The position numbers were made by a program, and so were the translations under genes. 64,000 bases of DNA, taken from IMG/VR virus record IMGVR_UViG_3300005613_000051, positions 1 to 64,000 of that record; one strand, 5' to 3'. Source of the DNA: a virus. Below the pieces are notes generated by a model. The model was given only the letters and a program-made list of their open reading frames with translations. It was not told the origin of the DNA and did not search any database. Positions 35,093 through 43,744 of the stretch are shown here, one piece after another. The number at the start of each line of letters is the position of its first letter. The stretch's first letter is position 1.

Positions 35093-38000
35093 ATGTTCCT
35101 ATAATTTACCCTTATGATAGTTTATTAGCTTGGGATGATTCTTTACAAATTATCCTTTCTGGTTCTGCAGATACTAGCACTGTATCTGTTAGTGCTGTAG
35201 AGAATGGAATACCCACTGTAGCTTATTATAATCCAATTACATTTGAATGGAGTTATACAACAAGTATCACGGGATATGCTAATAACTTTGTAATTATTTC
35301 TGAAGATATTTTAGGTAATACTGCATCAGCAAATGCATATATTGCTGTTGATAGTCCACTTATTATTGACACTGCATCTAGCTATACTCGATTAAATCCT
35401 TCTTTACAAGGGCGTACTAGCGAAATAACTTTGAGTCTTGAAGCTAGTTCTGATGGTATAACTTATTCACCTTCAGGTTTTATACACGATCCTTATACAA
35501 ATAATTTTATCTATAATAATTTTAATTTTAATAGCCCTACTCAAACATATTACTTTATAGGTAGGGATTTAAGTGGAGGAACAAGTGTTCCTAAACCTAT
35601 AACATTAAATTATTTAATGCATGATCCTATTATTTATACAGAAATATCTGATCCTTATGATTCAAGAACAGTTTCTATAGCAGGAAGTGCTGATTATGAT
35701 ATTTCTGGATTTACTTATAGTCCTACAGGAGGACAATTTACTAGTAGAAATATAGAAACTTCTGGAGGATATACTGAGTGGGATTATAGATTTGTAATGA
35801 TGGAACCTTCTGAAGAATTCAGTATAAAAACTGTGGATGTCTTTGGAAATGAAAGTTCAGAACAAAAATTACAAATAAATTATGGTGTAGAAAAACCAAT
35901 TATTCTACTCCCAGGAAATATCAAAGCTATTTCTGATGATACTGCTATCACAGGAAGTACTGACGAATATTTTGTAACTTTAAATGGTGATTTTAAAGCT
36001 GATGGTATAATTCTTAGTGACATGGTTCTTGCTACTACAGGTAAGAATATTGGTGAATATCGAGAAATTGTCCAAGTAGAAGATAAATATATAGTCACAG
36101 ATCCTTTTCCCTATCCTTGGGACTTAGAAGATAAAATAAAGATATATCCAAAAGAAGATAGACCTGTGATGTTTACTGATCAGGATAAAATATCTATATC
36201 TGGTAAATGTAATAAAAATATTGCTAAAGTAAGATATACTACAGAAGAACTGAAACCCGTTAAAGTCTATGCTAAAAATATACAAGGTTATTCAGTCAAT
36301 CTAACTAATAATAATCTTGTTATTAATGTAAATGGAAAACTAGAACTGATAGTTTTACCCTCTGGGATTCTCACTGCTCAAGAAGTAGCTGCTCAAATAA
36401 ATAATGCTTTTAGCTCCACTTTTGATTATGATGTAGCTTTTTCTGATGGTGAAAGATTTTATTTAGAAGCATTACATATTCAGATTTATCCTAGCACTGC
36501 TAATTCCACTATTGGATTAGTTGAGGGAGAAGTAAATTATTCTCTTGAGATAGATGTTCCTGATACTATTACTTTTTTAAATAGTGCGGTAGGTGGTGCG
36601 GACTGTTCAGAAGAAGTTGTTGAGAGTGGTCTTCTCTTCTGCATGAATTTAGATGGTATTTTTGTTAGATTCACACTGAATACTAATGTTGAATACACTA
36701 AAGACTGGATAATAGAAAAGATAAACTTTTTAGCAGGAAAAGAAGTATCTACTAATATAGGTCCAAAGATTGTATTTAATGTTGCTAAGAATCTTTGGGT
36801 AGGGGATCCTTTAGAGGATTTAAATCTTAGTGAACAATTAAATGGTGATGCTAATTTTAATAATGATTTAAATTTAAGTACGGATATAAGTAGAGATCCA
36901 GACAGTATTGATAGTGGTATTGCTGATGACATCATAGGATATGATGGCAATGACGGGGTTGGAGCAGGCGATTGGAACATAAATCTTAGTATTGTACAGC
37001 CTTCAAATGATATTAAAATTTATGGATTAAGCGAATTTTACGAACTTTCTCCCCCAGTATCTTTGAATGTTGAGTATCAAATACCTCCACCACAAATAAA
37101 CGATTATCCAAGTATTGTATCAAATAATTTTATAGATCTTAGTGGTACTTTTAATGGTAGTGCTGGGGATGTTTTAATTAATGATGTTTCTGCGGATTTA
37201 GCTAGCAACGGTCAATGGGTACACCAAGTTCCAGATTTAGATTTAGGAAATAATAACTTAAGTATTATTGCTAAAGATCGATTTGGTAGAAATTCGGGTC
37301 CTTTAGAAATAAAGATCACATATAGAGATGATAGCGATGTACCCTTTCCAAGTCAAGATGGCAGTATTCCACTTGAATGGCAATCTATAAGTACTCCTTC
37401 TTTTGGTCCTGATACTGTTAAGAAAGTAGCAGATTTTATTGATTCTGTTTTTGAACCAATCATAGGTGTACTTGATTTTGTTAGTGGTCTTTTGGATATT
37501 GCTAAAGCATTTATAGTAGATAATATTTTAGGTCCTATTAATGCATTAAGAGCTGCTATACAAGCTATTATAGATAATATCACTGAGCTTCTTGATAGGT
37601 TAGTCAATGGAGCAGGATTATATACCCTATCTACATTGCCTAAATACTCTGATATTTTACCAGCTTTATTACGAGATGGTTTAAGTTTTATTAAAGGTGA
37701 TTTTTTTGATTTTTTCAATAAAATCGAAGCTAGTTTTGATGATCCTTTAGATGCTAATCGACCCCAATTGAGTTCTGATTCTATTGTGGGGGGAGCAATT
37801 TTAGCAATAGGAGATTTTGCTGGTATTGACGATTTTATGAAAGCATTTAAATCTCTTTGTGAACTCTATAATAAACAAACCATGGATTATGGTTTAGAAC
37901 CTGTTAATAATTTAAAAGCTGAAGGACAAAATAGACGAAATATTTTAACTTGGACTGCACCAGATGGAGGATCCAATATCTTTCCATATGATTATGTCAT

Positions 38001-39576
38001 TCTAAGATCTGAAGTTTCTGGTGGGGTTGTAAAAACACAACAAGTAAAATCTCAGATAGATGAACAAGATCAAAATTATCGCTATTTTGAAGAAATATAC
38101 TATGATCCTTCTACTGGAGAATCAGAAGGTGAATATGAAATAATCGGTAAAATAACAAATTACCGAGTTATGAAAGAGTTTAAGTTTATTGATGGATCTC
38201 CAACACAATCTGAACTTGAAAATGAAGAAGGGGTTGACAAATATGTAAATGGAGCTTTAGATTTTTTTAAAGCTGTAGAAGAATTTGTTCTTGTTCGAAC
38301 AGAATCAACCAATATTCCAATAGAAAATGGAAAAACTTATTATTATAAGGTTGTTCCAACAACTAATTTAAATAGCTTGACTTGGGAAGATTTTAAATTA
38401 GCTACTCGGGGTAATAGTATAGAAGTAGTAGCTACCGCAGCATTTACACACTTAGAAGAAAGAACAGAGTATTTAGATGATCAAATAACTAAAACTAAAC
38501 TAGGTTATTATAAATTAAGTGGTAGTATCTATGATAAAGATACAGGTCTTTTTGCTGATAATGTGTCTTCTTTAAAAGTTACGGTAGACGGAGCTAGAAC
38601 AGCTCCTGCTAAGATATACTCAGAAAAGGGTTTAATTATATTGAATAGTCCTCCCAACAATTCTTTGGAAGTTACTTACTGGGGTAAAAAAATACAATCT
38701 ACCACAAGAGCTTCTATAGTTAGTTTGCATCAAGGACCCTTCACATTTAAAGATACTAATAATATTCTAGGTATTCAGGTGGGTAGAGGAGCAACTGTAA
38801 CGGAAACTTTTGGACTTGACCCAATTACTAGAACACAAAACGTAACCTTAACTCGATTTAAAGAAGGTGAAACAGAAATAACTATGTCAGCTACTGACGT
38901 AGCAAGTGTTATTAGATCTCAAACTGGAGGTTTAAAAGTTTTTGTTGATCATCTTAATAGAGTTGTTTTAGAAGAAGATCAAAACCCGGATCCTTATGTA
39001 GGATCCTATCTAGAAATAAAAATCACTAACAGTGTATTAGGTTTTATATCCGTTGAAGATTTACCCCTCTATGGTTTACCTCCTAAAGTAACCTATAGTT
39101 TTAATGGTCAAGGAGAGGAACCTGATTATTCTCATACTAAATCTGAAGCAGGACCCTTGGGCGGGGTACCTCCAGATTGGAAGAGTTTAAGAATTTCTGA
39201 TTTATTTCCTGAAATTAATGATGTTCTAAGATATATCAATGAAACTTTTAATAAGTTATCTAAAGGTTTAGAATCTGCTACAGATTCTTTAATTAAATTT
39301 ATAGATCTATTACAAGCTAAGATTAATGCCCTTTCTGATATGCTAAAAGAAGCTCAAGAACTTTTAAAAAGAATGGCTAATATCCTAACACTCCAAGGAG
39401 GATTCTATTATTTGAGTATACCCCCTAATAGTGGTGGGGTGGAATATTTTAAAGAAGCAGTTAGAACATCTATAGGATATCCTCCAGATTCAGAATATAC
39501 AGGTGGAATAGTCTTTTTGTATACCGATGGGGGGACAGCAACAGCGTTGGATTGGATATTAAGTTCTATTGGATGA
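35089..39576 (+). CDS. Giant modular baseplate/tail protein with Ig-like and FnIII domains (1495 residues)
   Basis: The N-terminal about 270 residues hold Ig-like repeats (ILSGSADTSTVSVSAV and similar). Two copies of the 'IN ... LG' beta module of the preceding giant protein follow (about residues 400-500 and 1215-1325). Another Ig-like domain (FIDLSGTFNGSAGDVLIND) and an FnIII-like domain (about 940-1120, RNILTWTAPDG) occur later. Two long helical bundles, about 779-845 and 1369-1440, are each followed by a GxYYLS/GLYTLS-type strand, so this unit is duplicated. The protein is probably a large baseplate arm or side-fibre base that contacts the cell surface. The gene starts inside the previous stop (ATGA). 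Confidence 0.7.
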   Translation: MNVPIIYPYDSLLAWDDSLQIILSGSADTSTVSVSAVENGIPTVAYYNPITFEWSYTTSITGYANNFVIISEDILGNTASANAYIAVDSPLIIDTASSYTRLNPSLQGRTSEITLSLEASSDGITYSPSGFIHDPYTNNFIYNNFNFNSPTQTYYFIGRDLSGGTSVPKPITLNYLMHDPIIYTEISDPYDSRTVSIAGSADYDISGFTYSPTGGQFTSRNIETSGGYTEWDYRFVMMEPSEEFSIKTVDVFGNESSEQKLQINYGVEKPIILLPGNIKAISDDTAITGSTDEYFVTLNGDFKADGIILSDMVLATTGKNIGEYREIVQVEDKYIVTDPFPYPWDLEDKIKIYPKEDRPVMFTDQDKISISGKCNKNIAKVRYTTEELKPVKVYAKNIQGYSVNLTNNNLVINVNGKLELIVLPSGILTAQEVAAQINNAFSSTFDYDVAFSDGERFYLEALHIQIYPSTANSTIGLVEGEVNYSLEIDVPDTITFLNSAVGGADCSEEVVESGLLFCMNLDGIFVRFTLNTNVEYTKDWIIEKINFLAGKEVSTNIGPKIVFNVAKNLWVGDPLEDLNLSEQLNGDANFNNDLNLSTDISRDPDSIDSGIADDIIGYDGNDGVGAGDWNINLSIVQPSNDIKIYGLSEFYELSPPVSLNVEYQIPPPQINDYPSIVSNNFIDLSGTFNGSAGDVLINDVSADLASNGQWVHQVPDLDLGNNNLSIIAKDRFGRNSGPLEIKITYRDDSDVPFPSQDGSIPLEWQSISTPSFGPDTVKKVADFIDSVFEPIIGVLDFVSGLLDIAKAFIVDNILGPINALRAAIQAIIDNITELLDRLVNGAGLYTLSTLPKYSDILPALLRDGLSFIKGDFFDFFNKIEASFDDPLDANRPQLSSDSIVGGAILAIGDFAGIDDFMKAFKSLCELYNKQTMDYGLEPVNNLKAEGQNRRNILTWTAPDGGSNIFPYDYVILRSEVSGGVVKTQQVKSQIDEQDQNYRYFEEIYYDPSTGESEGEYEIIGKITNYRVMKEFKFIDGSPTQSELENEEGVDKYVNGALDFFKAVEEFVLVRTESTNIPIENGKTYYYKVVPTTNLNSLTWEDFKLATRGNSIEVVATAAFTHLEERTEYLDDQITKTKLGYYKLSGSIYDKDTGLFADNVSSLKVTVDGARTAPAKIYSEKGLIILNSPPNNSLEVTYWGKKIQSTTRASIVSLHQGPFTFKDTNNILGIQVGRGATVTETFGLDPITRTQNVTLTRFKEGETEITMSATDVASVIRSQTGGLKVFVDHLNRVVLEEDQNPDPYVGSYLEIKITNSVLGFISVEDLPLYGLPPKVTYSFNGQGEEPDYSHTKSEAGPLGGVPPDWKSLRISDLFPEINDVLRYINETFNKLSKGLESATDSLIKFIDLLQAKINALSDMLKEAQELLKRMANILTLQGGFYYLSIPPNSGGVEYFKEAVRTSIGYPPDSEYTGGIVFLYTDGGTATALDWILSSIG

Positions 39577-39588
39577 TAAGGAATATTT

Positions 39589-40377
39589 ATGGCTTTTGAT
39601 TTTTTAGGAACAATACCCTCTTTTGAACATTTTGAAGAATTAGAAGAATTTATACAAATTGAGGCAATTAATCTTGAAAACCGCATTAATCATCTTGTTG
39701 AAGAAAATAAAAGATATATTGAATTATTGGATAAATTTCTACAAGCAGATACTCAATTAAGAGCAGAATATAAGAAATCTTATCGACCTGATCGACTTTG
39801 GTTATTACGACCTAGAACAAGACCTACAAAGCGGGTAAACACAATTGATGCTCTTAATGCTATTGATGTGGATACTCTTAAAAAAACATTTTTAGATACA
39901 ATTAAATCAAAAAGAGAAAATAATGAATTTAAAATTAAAAGATTAAGAGATTTATCTGATCAGATTCAAAAAGAGATAGAATTTTTAACTGAAATGAAGG
40001 ATACTTATGAGTCTTACTTAAATAGAGTAAGAGTTAGATTTGATTTAGACGACTTTCCTGAAAATCAAAGAAATAAAGAGCAAGATCAAGCTGAAATTCA
40101 AGAAAATATGACTGCAGTCCCTGTAGATAAAGGAATAATAACTGAAAATGGAGTGAAATATTATCTGATTACTAGTATTAACCCCCAATTTGGCACAATA
40201 TCCTTTGATGGTCAGACTCCCCCAATAAAAGAAGGAGATGTGATTGTTCTTTCTGGGGGTAAAAATAATGGTAATAAAACAATTATGTCTATAAGATCTA
40301 GCCGTTCTGTTGTAGTACACGAATCCTTAGTTGAAGAGACTAATTCTAAATCTAGAGCAAATATTTTGAATAATTAA
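39589..40377 (+). CDS. Coiled-coil baseplate-associated protein
   Basis: This 262-residue protein is mostly charged helix for its first about 165 residues (FEELEEFIQIEAINLENRI and following). A small beta domain of about 60 residues follows (ISFDGQTPPIKEGDVIVLSG, then a KTIMSIRSS strand), which looks like an SH3- or OB-like tip. It ends with a short polar tail. AAGGA precedes the ATG, 12 bp after the giant gene. It is probably a linker between baseplate parts; no known family was recognised. Confidence 0.6.
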   Translation: MAFDFLGTIPSFEHFEELEEFIQIEAINLENRINHLVEENKRYIELLDKFLQADTQLRAEYKKSYRPDRLWLLRPRTRPTKRVNTIDALNAIDVDTLKKTFLDTIKSKRENNEFKIKRLRDLSDQIQKEIEFLTEMKDTYESYLNRVRVRFDLDDFPENQRNKEQDQAEIQENMTAVPVDKGIITENGVKYYLITSINPQFGTISFDGQTPPIKEGDVIVLSGGKNNGNKTIMSIRSSRSVVVHESLVEETNSKSRANILNN

Positions 40378-40419
40378 GTAATTTTTGTGTCTTTAGTAAC
40401 TTACTAGAAGGATACATTT

Positions 40420-41196
40420 ATGTCGATAGATTCTAAAATAGAAAGTATTTGTGATCATTTAATCCATGAAGAACAATTAGAAATAGATAGTGATTTAAAA
40501 ACTTTAAGGATTCCAAGGACTTTAGCATCTATCAAGGTTACTTTATATGTAAATGGCTATAAAATAGAGTCAGATCATGAAAAATTTGGATGGTCAATTC
40601 AAAACGATGAAAATGCTATATATACAAAAAGATCAAAATTAGTTTTTAAACATAAACGAAAATCAGAAGATGATTTTTATACAGTGAGTTATTCTGCAGT
40701 ACCTGAATTTTGTCCCAAGTGTCAAGGATTGAGAATACATAATGATGAAGCTTATACAACTCTTGGTAAAATTCGTACAGTTAGAAATGAAGATAAATTA
40801 TTGCAAGAAGTAAAAAAAGGATTAGCTACACATTTGGGTTCTAATCCTTTTCATATCTGGATAGGTACTCAAATACATACTCTGATTGGAACTAAAATTT
40901 ATAATGTTGATTTAATTAGAGCTAGAATAATAGAAGAAATTTCTCGATATTTGGAGAAATACATAGATATTCAACTTCAACAAGGAAATTATCAAGAAGT
41001 AACTTCTAGGGAAGCGTTTGGTCAAATATTATCTATTGATGTAGTACCCCAAGAAGATATTGATATCTCTTACTGGATAATTTCTATTATTTTTAATAAC
41101 AGAACTGGAGCAGATATGCTCTATGAGAAAAAAATAGATATTCCTGGACCTAAAAATATTCTATATGGGTCACAACAACCTAATATTAATTATTAA
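40420..41196 (+). CDS. Baseplate wedge protein, gp25-like with zinc-ribbon knuckle
   Basis: This 258-residue protein carries a FCPKCQGLRIHND segment, a single CxxC knuckle common in myovirus baseplate proteins, near residue 97. It is followed by LLQEVKKGLATHLGSNPFH and IGTQIHTLIGTKI, the typical core of gp25-like wedge proteins. The N-terminal about 90 residues are beta-rich. It is the last structural gene on the + strand before a gap of 121 bp. AAGGAT precedes the ATG. It should act as the wedge nucleus that starts sheath assembly. Family membership is recalled, not computed. Confidence 0.7.
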   Translation: MSIDSKIESICDHLIHEEQLEIDSDLKTLRIPRTLASIKVTLYVNGYKIESDHEKFGWSIQNDENAIYTKRSKLVFKHKRKSEDDFYTVSYSAVPEFCPKCQGLRIHNDEAYTTLGKIRTVRNEDKLLQEVKKGLATHLGSNPFHIWIGTQIHTLIGTKIYNVDLIRARIIEEISRYLEKYIDIQLQQGNYQEVTSREAFGQILSIDVVPQEDIDISYWIISIIFNNRTGADMLYEKKIDIPGPKNILYGSQQPNINY

Positions 41197-41208
41197 GTTT
41201 TTTGAAAC

Positions 41209-41276
41209 GTGAAATACGTAGAAGAATCTATATAATTTCATATATAATCTTGATCTTTTCTTATATAGTCTATAAT
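41209..41276 (+). promoter_or_regulatory. Candidate sigma70-like promoter region before the dUTPase cluster
   Basis: Two TATAAT boxes occur, at 41231-41236 and 41271-41276. The first has GTGAAA 16 nt upstream and the second has TTGATC 15 nt upstream. The dUTPase, epimerase and radical SAM genes that follow are metabolic rather than structural, so a separate early or middle promoter is expected here. Both pairs are imperfect, and AT-rich DNA gives such boxes easily. Confidence 0.35.
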
Positions 41277-41317
41277 ATCTAGACATTAACTTGTATAAGC
41301 TATATAGGAGAATACCA

Positions 41318-41743
41318 ATGTTTGAAATTGAAAAAATTCACGATGATGCTATACCCCCAAAAAGATCAAATCCTAGTGATTCTGGATTAGATTTAATTAG
41401 TGTAGAAAATCTAACCCTTAATCCAGAAGAAGTAAAACTAGTACCTACTGGTTGGAAAATGTCGGTTCCAAAGGGATATGAAATTCAAATAAGACCTAGA
41501 TCCGGATTAGCTTACAAAAATAAGATTATGGTACTTAATTCTCCAGGAACTGTGGATGCCTCCTACCGGGGTGAAGTAAAAGTTATCCTATATAATGAAG
41601 GCAAAGAACCTTTTGAAATTAAAAAAGGGGATCGTATTGCTCAGATGGTAATTAACAAAGTAGAATTATGGGAACCTGTTTTAACTGAAAAGCTTTCGGA
41701 CACAGTTCGAGGTGATGGTGGTTTTGGATCTACAGGGATCTAA
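41318..41743 (+). CDS. dut: dUTP diphosphatase (dUTPase)
   Basis: This 141-residue enzyme hydrolyses dUTP to dUMP and pyrophosphate, keeping uracil out of phage DNA and feeding dTMP synthesis. All five trimeric dUTPase motifs are present in order: DSGLDL, PRSGLAYK, an NSPGTVDASYRGEV active-site hairpin, GDRIAQMVI, and the C-terminal RGDGGFGSTG arm that closes over the substrate. The ATG after TAGGAG is used; a TTG 27 nt upstream would overlap that site. It opens the small + strand metabolic cluster. Confidence 0.95.
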   Translation: MFEIEKIHDDAIPPKRSNPSDSGLDLISVENLTLNPEEVKLVPTGWKMSVPKGYEIQIRPRSGLAYKNKIMVLNSPGTVDASYRGEVKVILYNEGKEPFEIKKGDRIAQMVINKVELWEPVLTEKLSDTVRGDGGFGSTGI

Positions 41744-41787
41744 TGTGGGAAAACTTGATAAATGATTTTTTTAATTAGGAGATAAGG

Positions 41788-42357
41788 ATGCCTTTTACTT
41801 TTGAGAAATTAAGTTTAGAAGAAGTAATTTTAGTCACCCCAAAAGTATTTGGAGATGACAGAGGTTTCTTTTTAGAAACATATAAAACCAGTGATTTTTA
41901 TGCTGGTGGAATAAAAGAAATTTTTACTCAGGATAATCATTCTTATTCTTCTTCTTCTTTTTCAACAAAAAAAGTATTGAGGGGAATTCATTTTCAGAAT
42001 CATCCTAAACCCCAGGGTAAATTAGTAAGATGTATTCAGGGAACTATTTATGATGTTGCTGTAGATTTAAGACCCAATTCTAACTCATTTATGAAATGGG
42101 TAGGAGTAGAGCTTAATAGTAAAAATCATCAAATGTTGTATATTCCACCAGGATTTGGACATGGTTTTTCTACATTAAGTTATGAAGCTGAGATAGTATA
42201 TAAATGTACTAATGAATATGATTTTCATTTAGATAGTGGAATTACTTGGGATGACCCTGACTTAGGAATTGATTGGAAAATTAAGGATCCTCTTATTTCT
42301 GAAAAAGATGCTAAACTTCCTACACTAAAGGAGTACTTAAATGGAAATAACAATTGA
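41788..42357 (+). CDS. rfbC: dTDP-4-dehydrorhamnose 3,5-epimerase-like protein (RmlC family)
   Basis: This 189-residue protein matches the RmlC cupin fold. The substrate-binding arm is FGDDRGFFLETYK, the catalytic His68 lies in LRGIHFQ, PQGKLVRCIQGTIYDVAVDLR follows, and the IPPGFGHGF and VYKCTNEY strands carry further active-site residues. The C-terminal ITWDDPDLGIDW is also typical. The enzyme makes dTDP-L-rhamnose precursors. No rfbA, rfbB or rfbD genes are seen near, so it probably acts with host enzymes, changing O-antigen sugars or supplying a sugar for DNA or protein decoration. The last 17 bp overlap the radical SAM gene. Confidence 0.9.
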   Translation: MPFTFEKLSLEEVILVTPKVFGDDRGFFLETYKTSDFYAGGIKEIFTQDNHSYSSSSFSTKKVLRGIHFQNHPKPQGKLVRCIQGTIYDVAVDLRPNSNSFMKWVGVELNSKNHQMLYIPPGFGHGFSTLSYEAEIVYKCTNEYDFHLDSGITWDDPDLGIDWKIKDPLISEKDAKLPTLKEYLNGNNN

Positions 42358-42844
42358 AATTACTCAATTCTGTGAACATGACTGTTTTTACTGTTCCTCT
42401 AAAGCTTCTCCACAGGGAAAACATTTAGATATTAAATATATTGAAACATGGTTACGGGAATTAAAAGAAGACCCCGATATAATAAACATTTCAGGAGGAG
42501 AGCCTCTATCTCATCCTAATTTTTATCAAATTTTAAATCTTTGTAAAAAATATACTAAAGATGTGAGAGTATATACTAATGCTTTGAGTTATATTATATA
42601 TAATACTGATATTGTTCAGGAAATAAAACTTGAAGCGAATGTATGCTTAACCCCAGGAAATAGATATATCCCATCTAATGCTGATAATGTTCGCCTATTA
42701 AAATTGGTACCTAAAGGAAGAGGCAAAGATATTAAACCTGTAAATATCACTTTTTCTGGTAAGGATTGTAAAGATTGTAATCATTCTGTCTTACAAGCAG
42801 ATGGTAAAACAGTTAAAGCTCCTTGTAAAAAGAGTTATGATTAA
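42341..42844 (+). CDS. Small radical SAM protein
   Basis: This 167-residue protein has the CEHDCFYC motif (Cys11, Cys15, Cys18) that binds the 4Fe-4S cluster, and ISGGEPL, the SAM-binding GGE element. It is shorter than most radical SAM enzymes, about the size of a minimal QueE-like or activase-like core. The C-terminal end has a CKDC pair (143, 146) and Cys162, a possible second cluster. AAGGAG lies inside the end of the epimerase gene. It is followed by a Cys-rich protein. The substrate is unknown; nucleotide or peptide modification is possible. Confidence 0.82.
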   Translation: MEITIEITQFCEHDCFYCSSKASPQGKHLDIKYIETWLRELKEDPDIINISGGEPLSHPNFYQILNLCKKYTKDVRVYTNALSYIIYNTDIVQEIKLEANVCLTPGNRYIPSNADNVRLLKLVPKGRGKDIKPVNITFSGKDCKDCNHSVLQADGKTVKAPCKKSYD

Positions 42845-43295
42845 AAAAGTTATACCCGTAATTGATTATTCCGTCAGGGGTTTATGTGCTAAGAGTTATC
42901 CTAATCATCCAAAGGGATGCCCTAACTTTAATAAACGCAAGGAATGCCCACCTAAAGCTAAATTGATTGACCAAATTTTAGATTTAGAAAAACCCATATA
43001 TTGCATCGTAAATAAGTTTGATTTTAAAAAACATACAGATAAAATGAGAAACAGACATCCTGAATGGTCAGAGCGTCAAATAGAATGTTGCTTATATTGG
43101 CAAGGAACCGCTAGAAAACAACTCCGTGAAAAAATAAAAATTTTTTCAATAGAAAAACCAGAATATAAGATATTGACTTGTCCAGAGGCATGTGGGGTAA
43201 ATGTTACTGCAACAGTAAAAAAATTGGGTATAGTACTTGAATGGTCTCCCAAAAAATGGGTCTATCAGGTAGCTTTAGCTGGAATAGAGCTTTAA
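42837..43295 (+). CDS. Cys-rich metal-binding protein (DUF2284-like)
   Basis: The 152-residue product begins at the ATG overlapping the end of the radical SAM gene by 8 bp. An earlier in-frame ATG at 42801 has no ribosome binding site and would add a Lys-rich tail. Cys17, Cys28 and Cys37 lie in RGLCAKSYPNHPKGCPNF and KECPPKA. QIECCLYWQG and LTCPEACG add four more, enough for one or two Fe-S or Zn sites. The CPP motif and layout recall DUF2284-type proteins. Coupling to the radical SAM gene suggests they work together, perhaps as electron donor or scaffold. The function is unproven. Confidence 0.65.
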   Translation: MIKKVIPVIDYSVRGLCAKSYPNHPKGCPNFNKRKECPPKAKLIDQILDLEKPIYCIVNKFDFKKHTDKMRNRHPEWSERQIECCLYWQGTARKQLREKIKIFSIEKPEYKILTCPEACGVNVTATVKKLGIVLEWSPKKWVYQVALAGIEL

Positions 43296-43720
43296 CTTAG
43301 ATAAGCTAAAATCTCAAAAGTTTTATCCTTAACAACATCTGTTACCTTTTTTTCATGAAGCAAATGCCAGGAAAAAGCTATTAAACTATTCTTTATTTCT
43401 ACTGGGGAATAAGGATCTTTATGTTTTTTTCTAGCAATATGAAGTTCTATTCTTCCTTTATCTTCTCTAAATTTATCTGAACTGGTAACTTCATCTAATT
43501 CCAAACCATTATCAGCTAAAATTTCATTAATTTTACTAATACCCTGATCTATTTTTTTAAAACGACCATTTCCGTCTAAACCAGCTTTTTTAAACTCTTC
43601 ATTTATTTTTTTTCTTTCTTTGGGTTTTATTTTATCAGGCTTATGATCCTCGGTAATAAAGTCTATAGATTTTAATCCAAGTTTAGTCATGGTTTTAGCT
43701 ATGATTTTTGATCTTTTCAT
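43292..43720 (-). CDS. Unknown helical protein downstream of the nuclease-methyltransferase
   Basis: This 142-residue basic protein is predicted helical in its N-terminal half (Lys-rich, with IKPKERKKINEEFKKAG), followed by SKINEILADNGLELDEV and a strand (RIELHIARKK). Its stop codon shares the TTAA sequence with the stop of the convergent Cys-rich gene. It lies 24 bp downstream of the repeat/nuclease/methyltransferase gene on the same strand and has a TATAAATA box just upstream. It may be an accessory of that system, or an unrelated late gene. No family was recognised. Confidence 0.55.
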   Translation of the reverse strand: MKRSKIIAKTMTKLGLKSIDFITEDHKPDKIKPKERKKINEEFKKAGLDGNGRFKKIDQGISKINEILADNGLELDEVTSSDKFREDKGRIELHIARKKHKDPYSPVEIKNSLIAFSWHLLHEKKVTDVVKDKTFEILAYLS

Positions 43721-43735
43721 TAGTTTACCTATTGA

Positions 43736-43743
43736 TATTTATA
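43736..43743 (-). promoter_or_regulatory. TATAAATA box just upstream of the 142-residue gene
   Basis: The minus strand reads the exact T4 late promoter consensus 15 nt before the ATG, so a transcript would have a leader of only a few bases. It lies between the two minus-strand genes and may give the small gene its own late expression. The spacing differs from the 70-80 nt seen at other sites, so support is weaker. Confidence 0.3.
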
Positions 43744-43744
43744 T

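Noticed and set aside
36537-36980. 147-residue antisense frame inside the 1495-residue baseplate gene.
   Set aside because: The + strand gene is long, has the right codon use and domains; the antisense frame has no ribosome binding site or recognisable motif.
41291-41317. TTG-initiated extension of dUTPase.
   Set aside because: It would include the ribosome binding site of the better ATG and adds residues absent from the family.
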